Assembly (NCBI RefSeq): GCF_902148845.1
Contig: NC_043763.1
Coordinates: 22,513,954-22,577,953, forward strand
Direction: 5' to 3'
Source: Salarias fasciatus
Taxonomy: Eukaryota > Chordata > Actinopteri > Blenniiformes > Blenniidae
DNA length: 64,000 nt
Notes under the pieces: model-generated
Told to the model about the DNA's origin: nothing
What the model saw: the letters and a program-made list of their open reading frames with translations, nothing else
The model's database searches: none
Shown: positions 24,881-37,630 of the stretch, piece after piece
Layout of the letters: the number at the start of each line of letters is the position of its first letter
Numbering within the stretch: position 1 is the stretch's first letter
Made by a program: the position numbers and the translations under genes

Positions 24881-27800
24881 CAATGCGACTAAAAACAGCT
24901 GAGTCACGATTCATCCATCCATTCATTCACCCTGAGTCACTCCACATTACTGTCAGCATCATTTACTCTGCTGCAATTCAACACACGGTGTGTGTGTGTG
25001 TGTTAAAAAATCCACACCTATCTAAATGCTTTTGATTCACACCACCACGGTTTGATTCAGCTGCACATCATTCTGCCACGTCATGTGTCTCATCAATCTT
25101 TTCCAACTGAAAGCATTTATTTATCAATTTTGGAATTAAAATTGATTTCACTCCAGAACGGCATCTTTATGATCCGGAAATGAAGAAAACTAAAATGAAA
25201 CACATCAGCAGCATTTTGTTTATCTGATTTCAATCATTGCTGGCAATAACTTCAAGTACATTGTTTAATTTCAAAAGTTCACATTTTGTTGTAAATTAAC
25301 CCACTGACTCTATGTAAAATTATCAGCTGCTTCAGTGAAACATGTTGGCAATTATTCCCACAAGCCTATTTTAAAATCAGGGCTGAGTAAGAGATTTTAG
25401 TTTCTTGAATGACGCAGGAAAATGTTGAGTTTTCTTTTGTGCTCAGGTTTAAATGCATCATTAGGAATGAAATTGTGAGTCTGAGTCGGTGGAATTCCCA
25501 AATGTCATTTAATCTTGAATCACATGGGAACACAGCAGGCTGAATTGCAGCGTTAAAATATAGTTCTGGATCATTCTCCGACTCTGAAGACGCCTTGCCT
25601 GACTTGGTGAGGGCGCCATCACCAATTCAGGTTGCATGTTGTTTCAAGGCTGACTCGTCTCTAAAAATCTGTTGGTCGCTTTGCTGTTCATCCGAGAGGA
25701 ACGGCCTGTACAAAACCTGTAATATGTGACAGAAACTCCAGGTCGGATGAAGAACTGATTTGAGGACAGAAACGTGACATGAACCGACTCGGTTTATCTT
25801 AGCTTTTAATGCTAACGGAAAGTTCCCTTGCCACAAGCATTTTGTTCTAACATTTTGTTTTAACATGACTCTACCTGCATGCCACTCCCCACGGCTGTTT
25901 GGAATGCTCACTGAAGGCCCCCCCCAAACATGATGCTACCTGTATGTTGCTCCTCGCGACTGGTTCATGTTCTAACTGAACCAGTTACACGTGTCTCTGG
26001 AATTTTCTTGTTAATCTTACATAATCTCGTCGCTCACGTTGCCACTCATTTCATATAACGCGATAGCTACACCCTTTGTCAGAACTTGTTTTGAACAAGC
26101 TGAATGCTAACAGAGCATTTTACCTGTTTGCACATGTGTCTGGGAGATTGGGTGTGGTGAGCACACGCTTGTATCGCTAAACCTACTTTTTGAACATTGT
26201 AAAATGTATATGGATGATAATGTTAAACTATATTATCTGTGTATTGTTAAGCCTTTTGACTGTGTATTAAACTTTGCTGGATCCGTCCACATCTGTCCGT
26301 ATCCCGTCAAACTTTGGGGAGTGGTTGTGTGGTTTATTGCAAAATGCGAATTTCTTGTGTTATCCTCAAATAGATCAAATGTTGATCAACTACTGGCAAA
26401 AATATAAAAGGTTTTAAACTGGTTTGGCTCCTTGACAGGTGACTGCAGAAAACGGATTCCCGAGGCATTAATCAAGCTGCGACATTTGCCCTCGGGGAGC
26501 GAATGCCTTTCTTATCATATCTATTAGCTAATCTTATTTTAACGAACTGGATTATCAGTCCATTCAGTGAAACATTTAGTTTCTCCAGGTGTCAAACTTT
26601 ATCAGGACGCTAATTGCACTTGCAGAATAATTTAGTTTGTCGGTGTCGTGACACAGGGGGCGGGAATGAGTCCATATTTTCTCATGTTAAGTGGCAACTG
26701 ACCCTTTGACCTCTTGAGCCCTGTTAACGGAGTCTGTTTTGGTGGTCCACAGGCATCAGGTGTTGAAGTAGACGACGAAGCGGTCAACTTGTTCACTGAC
26801 ATGAAGATGAGGAAGTATACTGAAACTCCGGATGGGAAAAAGATCAGAAAGAAGGCAGTGGTGTTTTGTATCAATGGCGACAAGATCGTTACTGAAGCAG
26901 ACAAGGAAATCTTGTCAGTCGACGATGACGAGGAGCACGAAGACCCCTTGAAGCGCTTCATCAACCTGTTACCAGAGAACGGCTGCAGATATGCCCTTTA
27001 CGACGCCGCATACGAGACCGAGGATAACAAAAAGTGCCAGGACCTCGTCTTCGTCATGTGGTACAGTATTAATGCAACAGCAGCCCCCTTTTTTTTTTTT
27101 TAAACACTTATCCATACTAGGGCTGCACGATTTTGATAAAAAACCTAATTGCGATTTTTCTGACCAATAATGCGATTGCGATTCGATTTGCGATTTTCAC
27201 ATTTTATTCTTTAAAATGCAGAAAACGGCTAAAATTATGGTAAAAAAAAATTCCTGTTACTTTTACATGGTCTTGCGCAAGTTGACACATAAAATAACCT
27301 AATGTAAACTAAATTGACAAAGCTTCAGGCAGCGGCAGCCGAGACACCACCATGTGTGTCTGTATCACATTTGAAAAAAAAAAGAAAAGAGTGCGTTGTT
27401 TTAATGAAATGACAAAATATTTAAAACCCAATGCTGTCCAAATTGTAATTCAATGCTGGTCTTGCTTGCATAGTTCATAGAAAATTACTTAAACAGTTTT
27501 CAACGTGAAATAAATGGAAATTAAAAATCAGAACCGCAAATAGGCACCACTGTGAAACCAACTTCAACTCACAAAAAAAAAAACTGTTCAGCCTCTAAAG
27601 ATAAGGGTAAAAAAAATTATCCTTATTGCTGTAATATTCTTAGATCACAATCAGTTTAGTAATCCTACTCTGGGTCATCTTCCCTCACATTCTTGGGCTG
27701 CAGCTTCATGCTTTCATGGAGAAAGACGAGCGCTTCCACATGCGCTGGATGAAGGCTGGAGCTGTCAGGTGATTGGGTGAGAGAGAATAACCAACGACTT

Positions 27801-30800
27801 GTAGACGTTTCTGTTAATACCCTATTTGTGTAGTGATGTTGATTCAAATTAGACGTGTTTCCTCTGGATCTGGCTGCTGCACAGTGACACAATCTACATC
27901 TGGCTTTTGTTCCACGTCGTTTTTTTTTCAAAACCAAAGTAAGTCCAAACAACTGAACTACAATTCTTTTTTAATACCAGCTGCTCCGCCCCCTCTTCTG
28001 TTGTCATCTCAGCCATTTTCACACCGTGAATGAGTTGCACTGAAAACTTTTTGCTCCCCACTACACCGCAAAGCACACACGCGGGGTTTGTTGTTAGCAA
28101 CCTGACGCTAGTTAGCTGCAGCAGTGCAGTGCAGACATACTTGCTTTCTGTTGTCATTTCTGATTGGCTGGTGGCCCGGAACGCGAGACTCGAACGTTTT
28201 GATTGGCGGATAGGTCTGTCACTCAAATGCCCCAAAAAACCTCAGCCCTGTGCGGTTTGGTTACCGCAGTAGTTAAAACCTCAATTTCGATGAGGTGTCG
28301 GTTAATCGTGCAGCCCTAATCCATACACTTGTTCTTGTTAATTGTCTGAGTTACTTTCACTCTAAATCCCTTCGGTGCCAAGATTTTGATCTTTAAAAAA
28401 CAAAAACCCCTCTCAGAACTTCGCGTGGCACTGAACATGCCATCTCTTGTTCTTGGTTGCTCCTACTGCATGGTGCACTGACATACCTGCAGTCCTGGAA
28501 AACTCATTATTCGTCATCAGGAAGGTGAGACTGTACTGTCTCCCATTTCCAGCTCGCGATCTACTTCATTGGCCGGGGGGGAAATCCAAAATGGTGCCTT
28601 CCTGTAAACAAACTGCTAATTTGACTTTGTTTACCTGGAGATGCTGTGACCCAGTCTGAGCTCATCACCACAAGATCTGCGTCCACTTGTATTCTTGGAG
28701 ATTTGAGTCAGTTTGTCTTGATTACATGGTGCAGGGATACTTAATGAATAACCTCCTGAGTGCTGCATTATCAGTTGTAATCATGTTGGCTTGAACCAAC
28801 AAAACTGAACAAGTTTCAATGAGGTGGAAATATTCCGTCCGACCGGCTTCACGCGTTTCTCTCACCTGACTTCTCGTGCTTGCCCTTGAGGCTCCGCCCC
28901 TCCCTTTGATTCACACTCTCAAACTGTTCCCCACTGCTTCCTGTTTTACACACCTTTGTTTTATTTTTTCTCAGGGCTCCAGATACCTGTGGAGTCAAAG
29001 AGAAAATGCTGTATGCGAGCTCCCAAGACGGCGTCAAAAAGAAGTTTGAAGGTGAGCTGGCACATCATTGCAGAACCTGTTAGAACCACAGAAGGCACTT
29101 AAAGGTGCTGTAGGCAGGATTTTGCTAGTCAAAGCTAATTTTTCTGTGTTTTCTTTGGATTAAATGTTAGAGGGCGAATCCCAATTCTCTGCCTAATCCT
29201 CAATCTTACTCCTCATTCCTCAAAATGCGCGCTCCCGTGAAGTTAAGTGCTGTCCCATTCCTTAACAAGTTGAGGAAAGGAGCGAGACTAAGGAGCGTTA
29301 TCTCCCTTAAAGCTCGTGTCCGGAGTTTTGAAAGAGAGAGGTTTTTTTAATCCAACGTCTCAGGTTCCGCCCTCCCTCTGCTTTCATGAGCGACCAAGCC
29401 ACGCCCCTTTAATTGTGCACGCGAATTATCTGTCGGGTGAAATTGAGAGCCTCCGAGTCCTACAGCATCCTACAAGTTTAGCTGTTTACGGTGGATGTTC
29501 AGCAGACCATGGATATATCCGAGGTGAGCGGGCCGGCTGCTGCGGAGCTAACTCACCTCTGCCTGGGCGAGCGGCCGTGCTCTCTGGCTGCGTGCACACT
29601 TTGATTGACGGCACGAGAATGCGGAAGCTCGAAGTCTATTGGCTGACGCTGACCGGCGCTTTTTCGGATAACATGGGGGTCTATGAGACAAAGGCAGGGC
29701 TCATAAATACATTTTTATATTGCTTTATGCTAATATTATATTATAGTATCGAACCAGACTGACACATTTAAGCTCTGTTGAAAAATGATACATACGTTGG
29801 AAACGAACGGATACTCCGGACACGAGCTTTAATTTTGAGATTCTACGAGACCTACCTTGGAGTTAAGGATAATCCAGAATGCTTGTTAAATAGTTTGTTT
29901 TGCTGTTATTTTATTAATAAAAAATCTTGTATATTACTTTGGGACTAATTGTATTAAGTTTCTATCACAGATAATATTTACAAAGGCTGTCAGAAAGAAA
30001 TCAAGAAAATTCATTTGAATGCATTTACTAACAAGGTCACACATGCAAAATGTTAAACATTTCTAATGCAGGGCGCATTACTTACAGTTATAAAGGGAGT
30101 TGTTATGGATCATTGACCTAAATTATTACAAAATTATTGCGGAGAGAGAAAAAAAAAACAAAACAGCGCTCCACGCGTGTGCGCTCTCTCTCTCCGTCGG
30201 ACGGTCCAAAGAAGCGTTGCGCAAGCCCCGAGCACCCTCCCGACGGTCCGAAACCCCCCCCAAACTTTTTTCCTGCAGGAAACACTGCACTTCCAGCTTT
30301 CTTCTACCCTCTTGCGCAGTGCTGCCCCCTGTGGTCCAAGGACGTAACTGTCTTTAAGGGTTGTCCCATTTCCAAGTGACTTTACATTCCTTAACACTTG
30401 TTTTGAGGAGGCACTTAATTTGAGATTGAGGATCAAGGTTGAGGAGTGAGGATTAAGCAGAGAATTGGGATTGGGCCAGAGTATCCATTGATAATCCTTT
30501 AGGAGTGTAGCATAATTGCACTACCGCGAGTGCGCAGCGTTTCCATCTGTCTCTGTTCTGAGCTGAAAAGAAATCTCGACAGCTCCAGGTATCTTTGACC
30601 AATCAGAGGAGCCCAAGAGGCTCAAACCATGATTGGTCGAGGGGCGTTCGTCGCGCGTTCTTGTGGGAGGGGCTTAACTTGCGTGAGGGCGTGATGTCAG
30701 AGAGAACAGGACAGGATTGGCTGTGTTGGGTTTCAAATTGCCATCTTAGATGGGTCAAATCACCATCTTGCTTAGGTAACCCTAAGCAAGATGGCGGAGA

Positions 30801-32219
30801 TGCAGAATCCTGCCTACAGCACCTTTAACAGTACAGTCACAACATGTGGAACCGGTTCAGGAACTGTTGAGGGTCAGTGGGACAGAAAGATGAATATGTT
30901 CGAATCAGAATAATCGGTGTTCAAATGGTGTTTTGTAAAATTAGAATCAGAACTTTCTTGGAACCAGAATCTCATTCACAATTGAGTATATTTGTTACAT
31001 CTTGATTGAAACCAGTGGATTTCTCCACTGAACCCTCGGTTTAACAGAATCAGCACTAGAGCTCACATTTCTTTTTCTTTTTTTTTCTTTTTTAATTTTC
31101 TATACTTTAAGTATAGAAGTATAAAGTTCTCATTTCAGTCAAATCGGAATTATTTAGCAGTCATCACAGGGTGAGAGTTGCCACTGGTCGCAGTAGACTG
31201 TGGATATCGGAGTCCTGCAGTTACTAAACAAAAGCTACAGGACTGTCCTGTATGTATGTCTAAATTTACCATAACATCACAAGACAGTTAAAACATCTAT
31301 ACAACTATGCAACTAAATCAGTAAAGTAAAAAAAATACAATGCGATGCAAACAGCAGAGAATGCTATCAAGGTTTTGAATGCTTCCCCTCCTTGATGAAC
31401 TTGTTTTTTTTATTATTTTAATATCTTCACTAAGTTCTGGCTGTGGCCTCAGGCGATTCAAATCAGAGGTGTGGCTGAATTTTGGTATTCAGAAAATGGT
31501 GAGAAAATCCAACAAGACCTAAACAAGCTGGAAATACTGCAATTGGTCTTTGATTGCTTCTTGAAAAGATTTTCTCCATAGTTTGTCGGATTTGTTTCTA
31601 AATCCAGTAAAATTATTTAATTTTGGTTGACAGAAAATTCATTTCAAGTCATTCTTTTACAAAGAAACGTAAATGTGCCTTATGGTCAGTTACTGCACCT
31701 ACCTTAAGAATAAATAGGAAAAAGTTACATTTGCTACAGCATAGAAAATCACAAAATGCATTATTGGATTCAACAAATAACAGAGTTAAGTCAATTTGTC
31801 TAGAAATTATTTTTGGGGAAAAAAAACCTATCGTGGTCATATGTTGAGACTTGCGTCCGATCCTGCCCTCTGTGAACTGTTGCATCCTGAGTGTCTACCT
31901 TGAATTATATCCACGTAACTGTGGGATAAATTATCTGTTTTATTAGAACACACCCCCCCCCCCCCCCCTCCCCACCCTCTGACGAAACCACTCACTCACC
32001 ATCTTTCCAGCCAGTGTTTTGTCTGAGCAACCTTACTTTCTCAGTACAACCAATGTTGGAACCATCCTGAGAAACTGAGTAGAGCTGTGTTTTTCGTTTG
32101 CAGGAATCAGACAAGTTTGGCAGGTGAACGGAAGGGACGAACTCGATTGCAGTTCGGTGGCGGACAAGCTGCGCGGACATGGATCATGTTTGAAAACCCT
32201 GGAGGGCAGAAAGCTGTGA
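24269..32219 (+). CDS. cfl2: Cofilin-like copy C (complete, 167 aa)
   Basis: This is an ADF/cofilin: it binds actin monomers and filaments and speeds filament turnover in the cytoplasm. Exons: 24269-24271 (Met only), 26753-27060, 28975-29051, 32104-32219; all junctions are GT-AG and in phase, giving 167 residues (human CFL2 has 166). MASG keeps Ser3, the LIM-kinase site of the family. KKIRKK (30-35) matches the family nuclear-localisation region; [11 protein letters not shown] (79-89) is highly conserved. Exons 3-4 are divergent: SSQDGVKKKFEGIRQVWQV where cofilins have SSKDAIKKKFTGIKHEWQV, and the end is GRKL instead of GKPL. All C/D differences there are replacements. It is unusually divergent for CFL2; a fish-specific cofilin paralogue is possible. 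Introns hold a hAT element and a TTAA element. Confidence 0.9.
27118..28318. mobile_element. hAT element with BED-finger remnant, cofilin C intron 2
   Basis: The ends are TAGGGCTGCACGAT and its inverse, flanked by an 8-bp duplication ATCCATAC (27110-27117 and 28319-28326), the hAT hallmark. On the minus strand a frame contains [10 protein letters not shown] and CRLCHC followed by [10 protein letters not shown], a BED zinc finger as in ZBED/hAT transposases; the catalytic part is absent. It is a 1.2-kb non-autonomous derivative. The same insertion is at 43690-44887. Confidence 0.9.
29103..30824. mobile_element. 1.7-kb TTAA-target transposon in cofilin C intron 3
   Basis: This is the same insertion as in copies A and B: AGGTGCTGTAGGCAGGAT ends, TTAA at 29099-29102 and 30825-30828, with the inner nested element. 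It is absent from copy D. Confidence 0.85.
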
Positions 32220-33151
32220 TGTCACGGCGGCGAGCAGAGCCCAGCCAACCGCCGTGCCATTCAGACCGACGCATCCCCCCCCATCCCCCACTTGTTCTGT
32301 CAGCCCCCCTCCCCTCCCCATAGCCCATTCTTTTTTTTTCTGTTCTGCTTTGTTAAATACAGGGATCTCATTAATCTTACGCTATGCAAACCCTAACCCA
32401 GTCTGTTACCACATGACTTTAGGGTCATCTCTCTTTCTGAATTTTGGCCAAAAAAAAAGTCAGTGTGACAAAAGCAGCGCCCCCCCTCCCCATGAGGGAG
32501 GAGACCATTGGTGTGAAGCTCCGCCTCCCACCACCCACGGGTCAGTTCCACCGAGCTTTTTTCCACGTGACTTTTATTGTTGTAAGCTGTTTTCGACTAT
32601 GCATCCGCAGCGCAGCGCTTTGTGTTCTCACACTACATTCTGCCTGCCCGCCCTCACTCTGGCCGTTTTGTCGTCGCCTTACTTCCATTTTGAATGTAAC
32701 CGAGTTGGGGTGCAATTCTTATTTTTGGAAAGAAACATTACAGGACGCAGATTTCACCCCGGCGTTGAGACGGCCCCACAACAACAACGACAAACGAACG
32801 GACAGAAAGATGACATCTGGAGCCTTAAAGCAGAATTTTGTTTTCTGAGATCACAGGAAACCACTTTGGGAGTGATGATGCTGAGAAAAGGTTTTGCTTA
32901 ATGAGCTGATGATGTCACGTGATGTCACATCTTCTCTTGGCTGTCTGACCAATCGGCTGAGACCAGCTGATCCAAAACTCAAAACGCCTTCACTGCTGAG
33001 GCACGAAGTCTGCTTTTCAGTGTGTGAGAATAAAGCAAAAAACAGAATTTGATTTGATTCCACTTCACTGCGAAAGCGAGAGGATGTGTGCACAATGATG
33101 GAAACATGGCTGCGTTAACTCCTCCCTGTTGTTTTCTGTCTCCCCCTACAG

Positions 33152-33288
33152 CCGAGTTTGTGTCTGACGTGGAGCTGATGTTCTCAAACTGTATTCAGTA
33201 TAATCCCCGTCACACCAACGAGGCGCTTGGCAGGCTTGGCCTATCAGAGCGCGACTCTGCCCCGCCCGCAAAACGCTCACGGCCCTGA
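33152..33288 (+). pseudogene. baz1a: BAZ1A last-exon fragment (spacer C/D)
   Basis: It is identical in reading to the fragment at 3304-3440: AEFVSDVELMFSN to PPAKRSRP and stop, lacking the last bromodomain helix. A deletion of about 180 bp follows the stop. It is an orphan exon. Confidence 0.8.
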
Positions 33289-34086
33289 TTAAAATGCAGA
33301 CCAAAACTCCACTTTGTCGAGGAAATGCGATGTTTCCATTTACATTACATCCACAAATCCACGAGTCATTTTGTTTGAAACAGGAACGAGAAGTGATTTA
33401 ATGACCTACAGAGCTGTTCAAAAACAGCTGGCAGATGTTTGTTTTCAGTGGAAAGTTCAGAAGTTAAGTCTTTCTCACTTTCAGACATCAAATTTCAATT
33501 TCATTCACACGAGAAAGTACTTTTGTTTGCGGTTATTAAATTTTGGGACTCTCAGGCTTCCGTCACTCATCAAACTGTGAACCATATAGGGCAGCTCCTT
33601 CCCCTTCATGTGACCACGCCTCCTTATACTCAGGCCCCTCCCATTAGACACAGGCCCCACCCCCTGATGAAAGGCTTCTTTGATGAGGGTTGTCTGAATG
33701 AATATATCCAAAGAGAAAATGACCCCGGATCTTGAATTTCCAAATGTTGATCAAATTGAAAGGAGAAGTTGAGTGACCTAAAAAATCAGAGGCAATTTCT
33801 GAACAAAGGATGAAACATTCACACACAGCAGGAAGTGAGTCACAGAGTTTCTGTTCCCTTTATCTTTCACTGAAAAGTTGAACTAACCCTTTAAAAGCCC
33901 GAGCTGCTGCATGGCCTCACTGGATTTGTAGTCATTCTATATTTTTTTCAGTTTCCTGCTGTAGATGGTTTTGCTGCGTTCTTCTGTTCTGATGAGTGTG
34001 TGTGTGCGTTTGTGTGTTGTTGTTGAATGGAGGTTGATTGTAGACACAACACTGGAGCCCCCAACTACGGTGAGAGGGGTCCAGCT

Positions 34087-34610
34087 GCAGACCTCCACTC
34101 TCAGGACCCTGAGCTCCACTCTCAGGACCCTTCCCTGCAGACAGCTCACCTCCACTCTCAGGACCTGAAGTTGATGCGAAGCCTTTCAAAATAAAAGCGA
34201 GAATATCGGAATCGTGTATTCGTACTTCCCCATGAAAATACGGTTTATTTCTTGTGGTTTTATTTTTATGTTTGTAATGTAAATATGATTTAAAAGCAAG
34301 TAAACTAATAGTCTGGTTGCAGACTTCCACTCTCAGGACCCTTCTCCGCAGACAGCTTACCTCCACTCTTAGGACCGGAAGTTGATAGAAAATCTTTCAA
34401 GAAAAAAAAAAAAGCGAGAATATCGGAATCGCCTATTTTTCATTCCCCACGAGATTACGGTTTATTTTTGGTGGTTTTAATTTTATGTATGTAATGTAAG
34501 TATGATTTAAAAAAGAATGTGCCAACACAGTCTGGTTGCAGACCTCCACTCTCAGGACCCTTCCCTGCAAACATCTCACCTCCACTCTCAGGACCGGAAG
34601 TTAATAGAAA
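34087..34610. repeat. Minisatellite, about 213-bp unit (spacer C/D)
   Basis: This is a copy of the array at 4404-4904, with one extra short internal duplication of the CTCCACTCTCAGGACC motif near 34110. Confidence 0.75.
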
Positions 34611-35226
34611 TATGAAAAGGCATGACTATGATCATGAGTACTGTCATGATCCCCTTAAAACAGTATCTGCGTTAGTTTACTGCAGATAGTATTTTGATGT
34701 AATTGACTATATGGACAGCTGTTAGACTGCATTACATACTTTTTGAAACAATACATCTGTGTAAATGAAAAAACTCTTCTACACTGAAACCTATTTGAGT
34801 TGTCTTTGCTTCAATAGCATTATTGTAAATGTACAGTTTCCTGCAGTGTTGCAGCTTTTAACATTGTTTTAATTCAACTAATTTCATATAGGCATATGTT
34901 TATACGTATATATATTTTGTATAGCGTTTACAATTCTTACACCTCATAATTCATCTAATAAGTCCTCCATATTGTTTGTGCTGTTCTTACCTTGTGTTGT
35001 TGGACCACATGGATTTGTCACTGGAGGATGTGAGGACTGATTAAGTTGTGTATTCAATTCACTGGATTACTGAATATCTAGTTGTATGATCTAGATTGCC
35101 TATAATCCCTGTTCAGGAGAAAACAGACACAAAACAAACTTCCAATTTGTTTTATTTTTCTTTGCGCTCACAGTATGCTATGTACCCTCCTTTGTCCATG
35201 ATCTCTTCACAAAAGACACACATATC

Positions 35227-36697
35227 TCAAATGTTGTTTAACAAAAACTTAAAAAGCTCCAGAATCACTTCTCTTTCCTCTTCACCAAAATCCAGGGTGG
35301 CGTGAAAGAGGTTTTCCAGCTGTTGCACAGCCTCCTCAGTGCATGATGTGTCGTCCATGCTCAAACCGTCAGGCACCTCCACCCTGGCTGCTGACAGCTG
35401 TGGGTTCATCTCCACCCATTCTGCTGCTTTCTTGCAGTGCTCCACAACTCGGGCCACCACACTGGTCTAAAGAAAATTAGAAGCGTCAAGTTTTTGTCAA
35501 GACATGAAAGGTCAACTCACAAAATGTAACAACATGGAAGTGGAGGTCAGGCCCACCTCTTCTTCAGTTGTCTCCATCCCCTGCACAACTGGAGCAGCTG
35601 TTTGTTGACAACTTTTCTTCCTCTCTTCAGCCTTAAAGCGACACTAAGGAACTTTTCAACCTTAATAAAACATTTTAATATCTTTTGTGATGACACATCG
35701 AATTACAACGGGTTGAATGGCCCCTCTGTCACGGGCTGAGGGCGTCAGTATTGCTTTCACTTGGACTAAGAAACTGTGAGGAGGGTGGTAGGAACCCTGC
35801 ACACGGCATGCGTCACATTATGATATAATATTGTTTAGCCACCATTAGATTCATTACCTCGTCGCTATCCGTCCTTCACACAGCCACTGGAAACAAATGT
35901 AGGCGAGTTCAGTCTGACAGCATGCCACCTGGAGCAGCATTTTACGACGTCACGCACTAGTCCTCATGGGAACTGTAGTATTCCTTTAGGCAAAACACTA
36001 CCGCTTTTGTCCACTGGCGCCGCCAAAATCAACGGAAACTGAAAGTTCCTTAGTGTTACTTTAAAAGGCTGTACTGCATTAAATAAAAGCATAGCTCACA
36101 AAATCAGTTAATGAATCATGTCCAGGGATGGGAAACCTGACATAACATTGACTAAAAACAACAAATAAATATTGAGACAAAAGGAAAGCAGACTGACCTC
36201 TGTCATGTCATCCAATTTTCCCTTCAGGCGAAAAACTGGTGGCACCTCACCTGCCAGAAGAGATTTCAACTTGAGTGTTAAATGAGCAAGCATCTTGCCA
36301 TGGCTAAAACAGTAGGTAAAACAATTAAAATTACACGTGCTGCCCTGAAATTAGTCAATTCTGGCAATAAGTAAGAGAATGGGAAGACAACAGGACAGAT
36401 GATGACATTTCAATGCGCAAATCATCAATCATATCAGTTCAATCACATTATGACATCCTACCTTCCAAGATCAAAGTGTTCCATGAGCATGACACACCAC
36501 CATTTTCAATGGTTCGCTTGTTTGCCTACAAAAAAATTCAGACATATTATCCATATAAATCAAACATCAATTAGGTTACTTTTCTGAATAAGCAGGTGAA
36601 CAGTGTGTACAAACACACTGAAAAATATAGTATGCTTACCTTTAAAGCGAACCCCGATAAAAATGTCTATTAGCTCTACAAATGTTGTCGCTGATGT
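35227..36697 (-). pseudogene. Unknown multi-exon gene (spacer C/D), best copy
   Basis: Minus-strand exons in order: a 36640-36697 (TSATTFVELIDIFIGVRFK), b 36462-36525, c 36198-36303 (SHGKMLAHLTLKLKSLLAGE start), d 35557-35631 (AEERKKSCQQTAAP to ETTEEE), e 35227-35466 (TSVVARVVEHCKKAAEW to the stop, acidic and leucine-rich end). GT-AG sites fit and phases are compatible through c-d-e. Exon b has a net 3-nt loss relative to the A/B copy and a stop in the expected frame. The first exon is not certain; an ATG lies in the divergent promoter region near 36790. I do not recognise the family. A TTAA MITE abuts the acceptor of exon d. Confidence 0.5.
35637..36060. mobile_element. Short TTAA-target MITE (spacer C/D)
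   Basis: It is 424 bp, with ends AGCGACACTAAGGAAC and AGTAACACTAAGGAAC (inverse) and TTAA at 35633-35636 and 36061-36064. It lies within 6 bp of the splice acceptor of exon d of the minus-strand gene. Confidence 0.9.
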
Positions 36698-36810
36698 CTA
36701 CACTTAAAATACGCTGTAAGAAAAGTATAAACATAATGCATAAGTTATAAAATGCCACTCGTTTATAGGATTATTGCTTACATGGTGGCGGCCATGTTTT
36801 GGCCGTGCAA

Positions 36811-36834
36811 TGCATTCTGGGAGTGATGACGTCA
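36811..36834. promoter_or_regulatory. Candidate bidirectional promoter core (C/D)
   Basis: ZNF143-like core (reverse orientation) and CRE TGACGTCA at 36827-36834, as in the other two spacers. Confidence 0.5.
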
Positions 36835-36908
36835 GGTAGTTGTCTGTTCACCGAGCAAAGCCACAAATTACTCACAAGTACTTCTCTCGTCAGCTACAAC
36901 TGAACAAA

Positions 36909-37080
36909 ATGCCACATTGCGTCACTTTTGGATGTAATTTGAAAACAAGGGAATTAAAAGAAGTGTGGTGAGCATCCACAGCTTTCCTAAGGAGAGAAAA
37001 TTAAGAAAAGAGTGGGAAGATGCCTGTGGGAGAGTTCAGCTCTCCATACCTGTGCTCAGAAATCACTTTAACTGCATAAA
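36909..37080 (+). pseudogene. THAP-type zinc finger exon, degenerate (C/D)
   Basis: The start MPHCVTFGC matches the other copies, but a one-base loss after it shifts the frame early. HSFPKERKL and KEWEDACGR are still readable in another frame. The closing CxxHF is out of frame as in A/B and B/C. Confidence 0.5.
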
Positions 37081-37274
37081 ATAATAATATTCTAACATTA
37101 ATTCACAGAACAACTGTTACTAATTTCAGATTGTTTAATACAATTAAAGGTTAAAAAATAAGTCATTTAAAAGAGCCGCAGATCTGCTGATGCAGTGAAT
37201 CAAACCCGCCTCTGACAGAAAGTTGTTGCATCTGAGATTATTGATGAAGAGAGTAAGCAAAGGGCGAATCAAAC

Positions 37275-37448
37275 ATGTCTAAAAGACAGTTAAATTTACT
37301 GTCATTTTTTAAAAAGAAGGAAGGGGAACGCGATGATGACTCAAAACGAGTCCGAATAACACCAGCAAGTGACGCTCAGCTGAAACAGGGAGGAGGAGGA
37401 GAATCCGGACATGGCCGTGATGTGGAGTGTTCTGGACTGTTAAATATG
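37275..37448 (+). CDS. Short exon with MSKRQ...SFFKKK N-terminus
   Basis: An open 58-codon stretch runs from ATG to a GTAAGA donor (37449). It opens MSKRQLNLLSFFKKKEGERD and ends SGLLNM, with an acidic and basic middle. N-termini of this MSKR...SFF kind are found in ZMYM1-like proteins derived from hAT transposases, but nothing downstream confirms this. It lies 370 bp after the THAP-like exon on the same strand and could be a later exon of the same gene. Other copies are at 7556 and 20735. It is probably part of a transposon-derived gene, not functional alone. Confidence 0.4.
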
Positions 37449-37596
37449 GTAAGAACACTGTCTGTTATTAGGCCGCCGTGCCAGATTTTAAATGATAACA
37501 GAAGATTTGTGTGTGCTCTCCCGGCCGTGTGCCTGGCCACTCTCCGGTATGTCATATATTTGCTCCCGCTCCGCAAACCGAAGTATGACCGCACCT

Positions 37597-37630
<34 letters not shown>

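Noticed and set aside
32254-32901. 215-codon open frame on + after cofilin C
   Set aside because: It overlaps the cofilin 3' UTR, the unit junction and low-complexity C/T runs, has no family resemblance, and equivalent frames in other units are broken.
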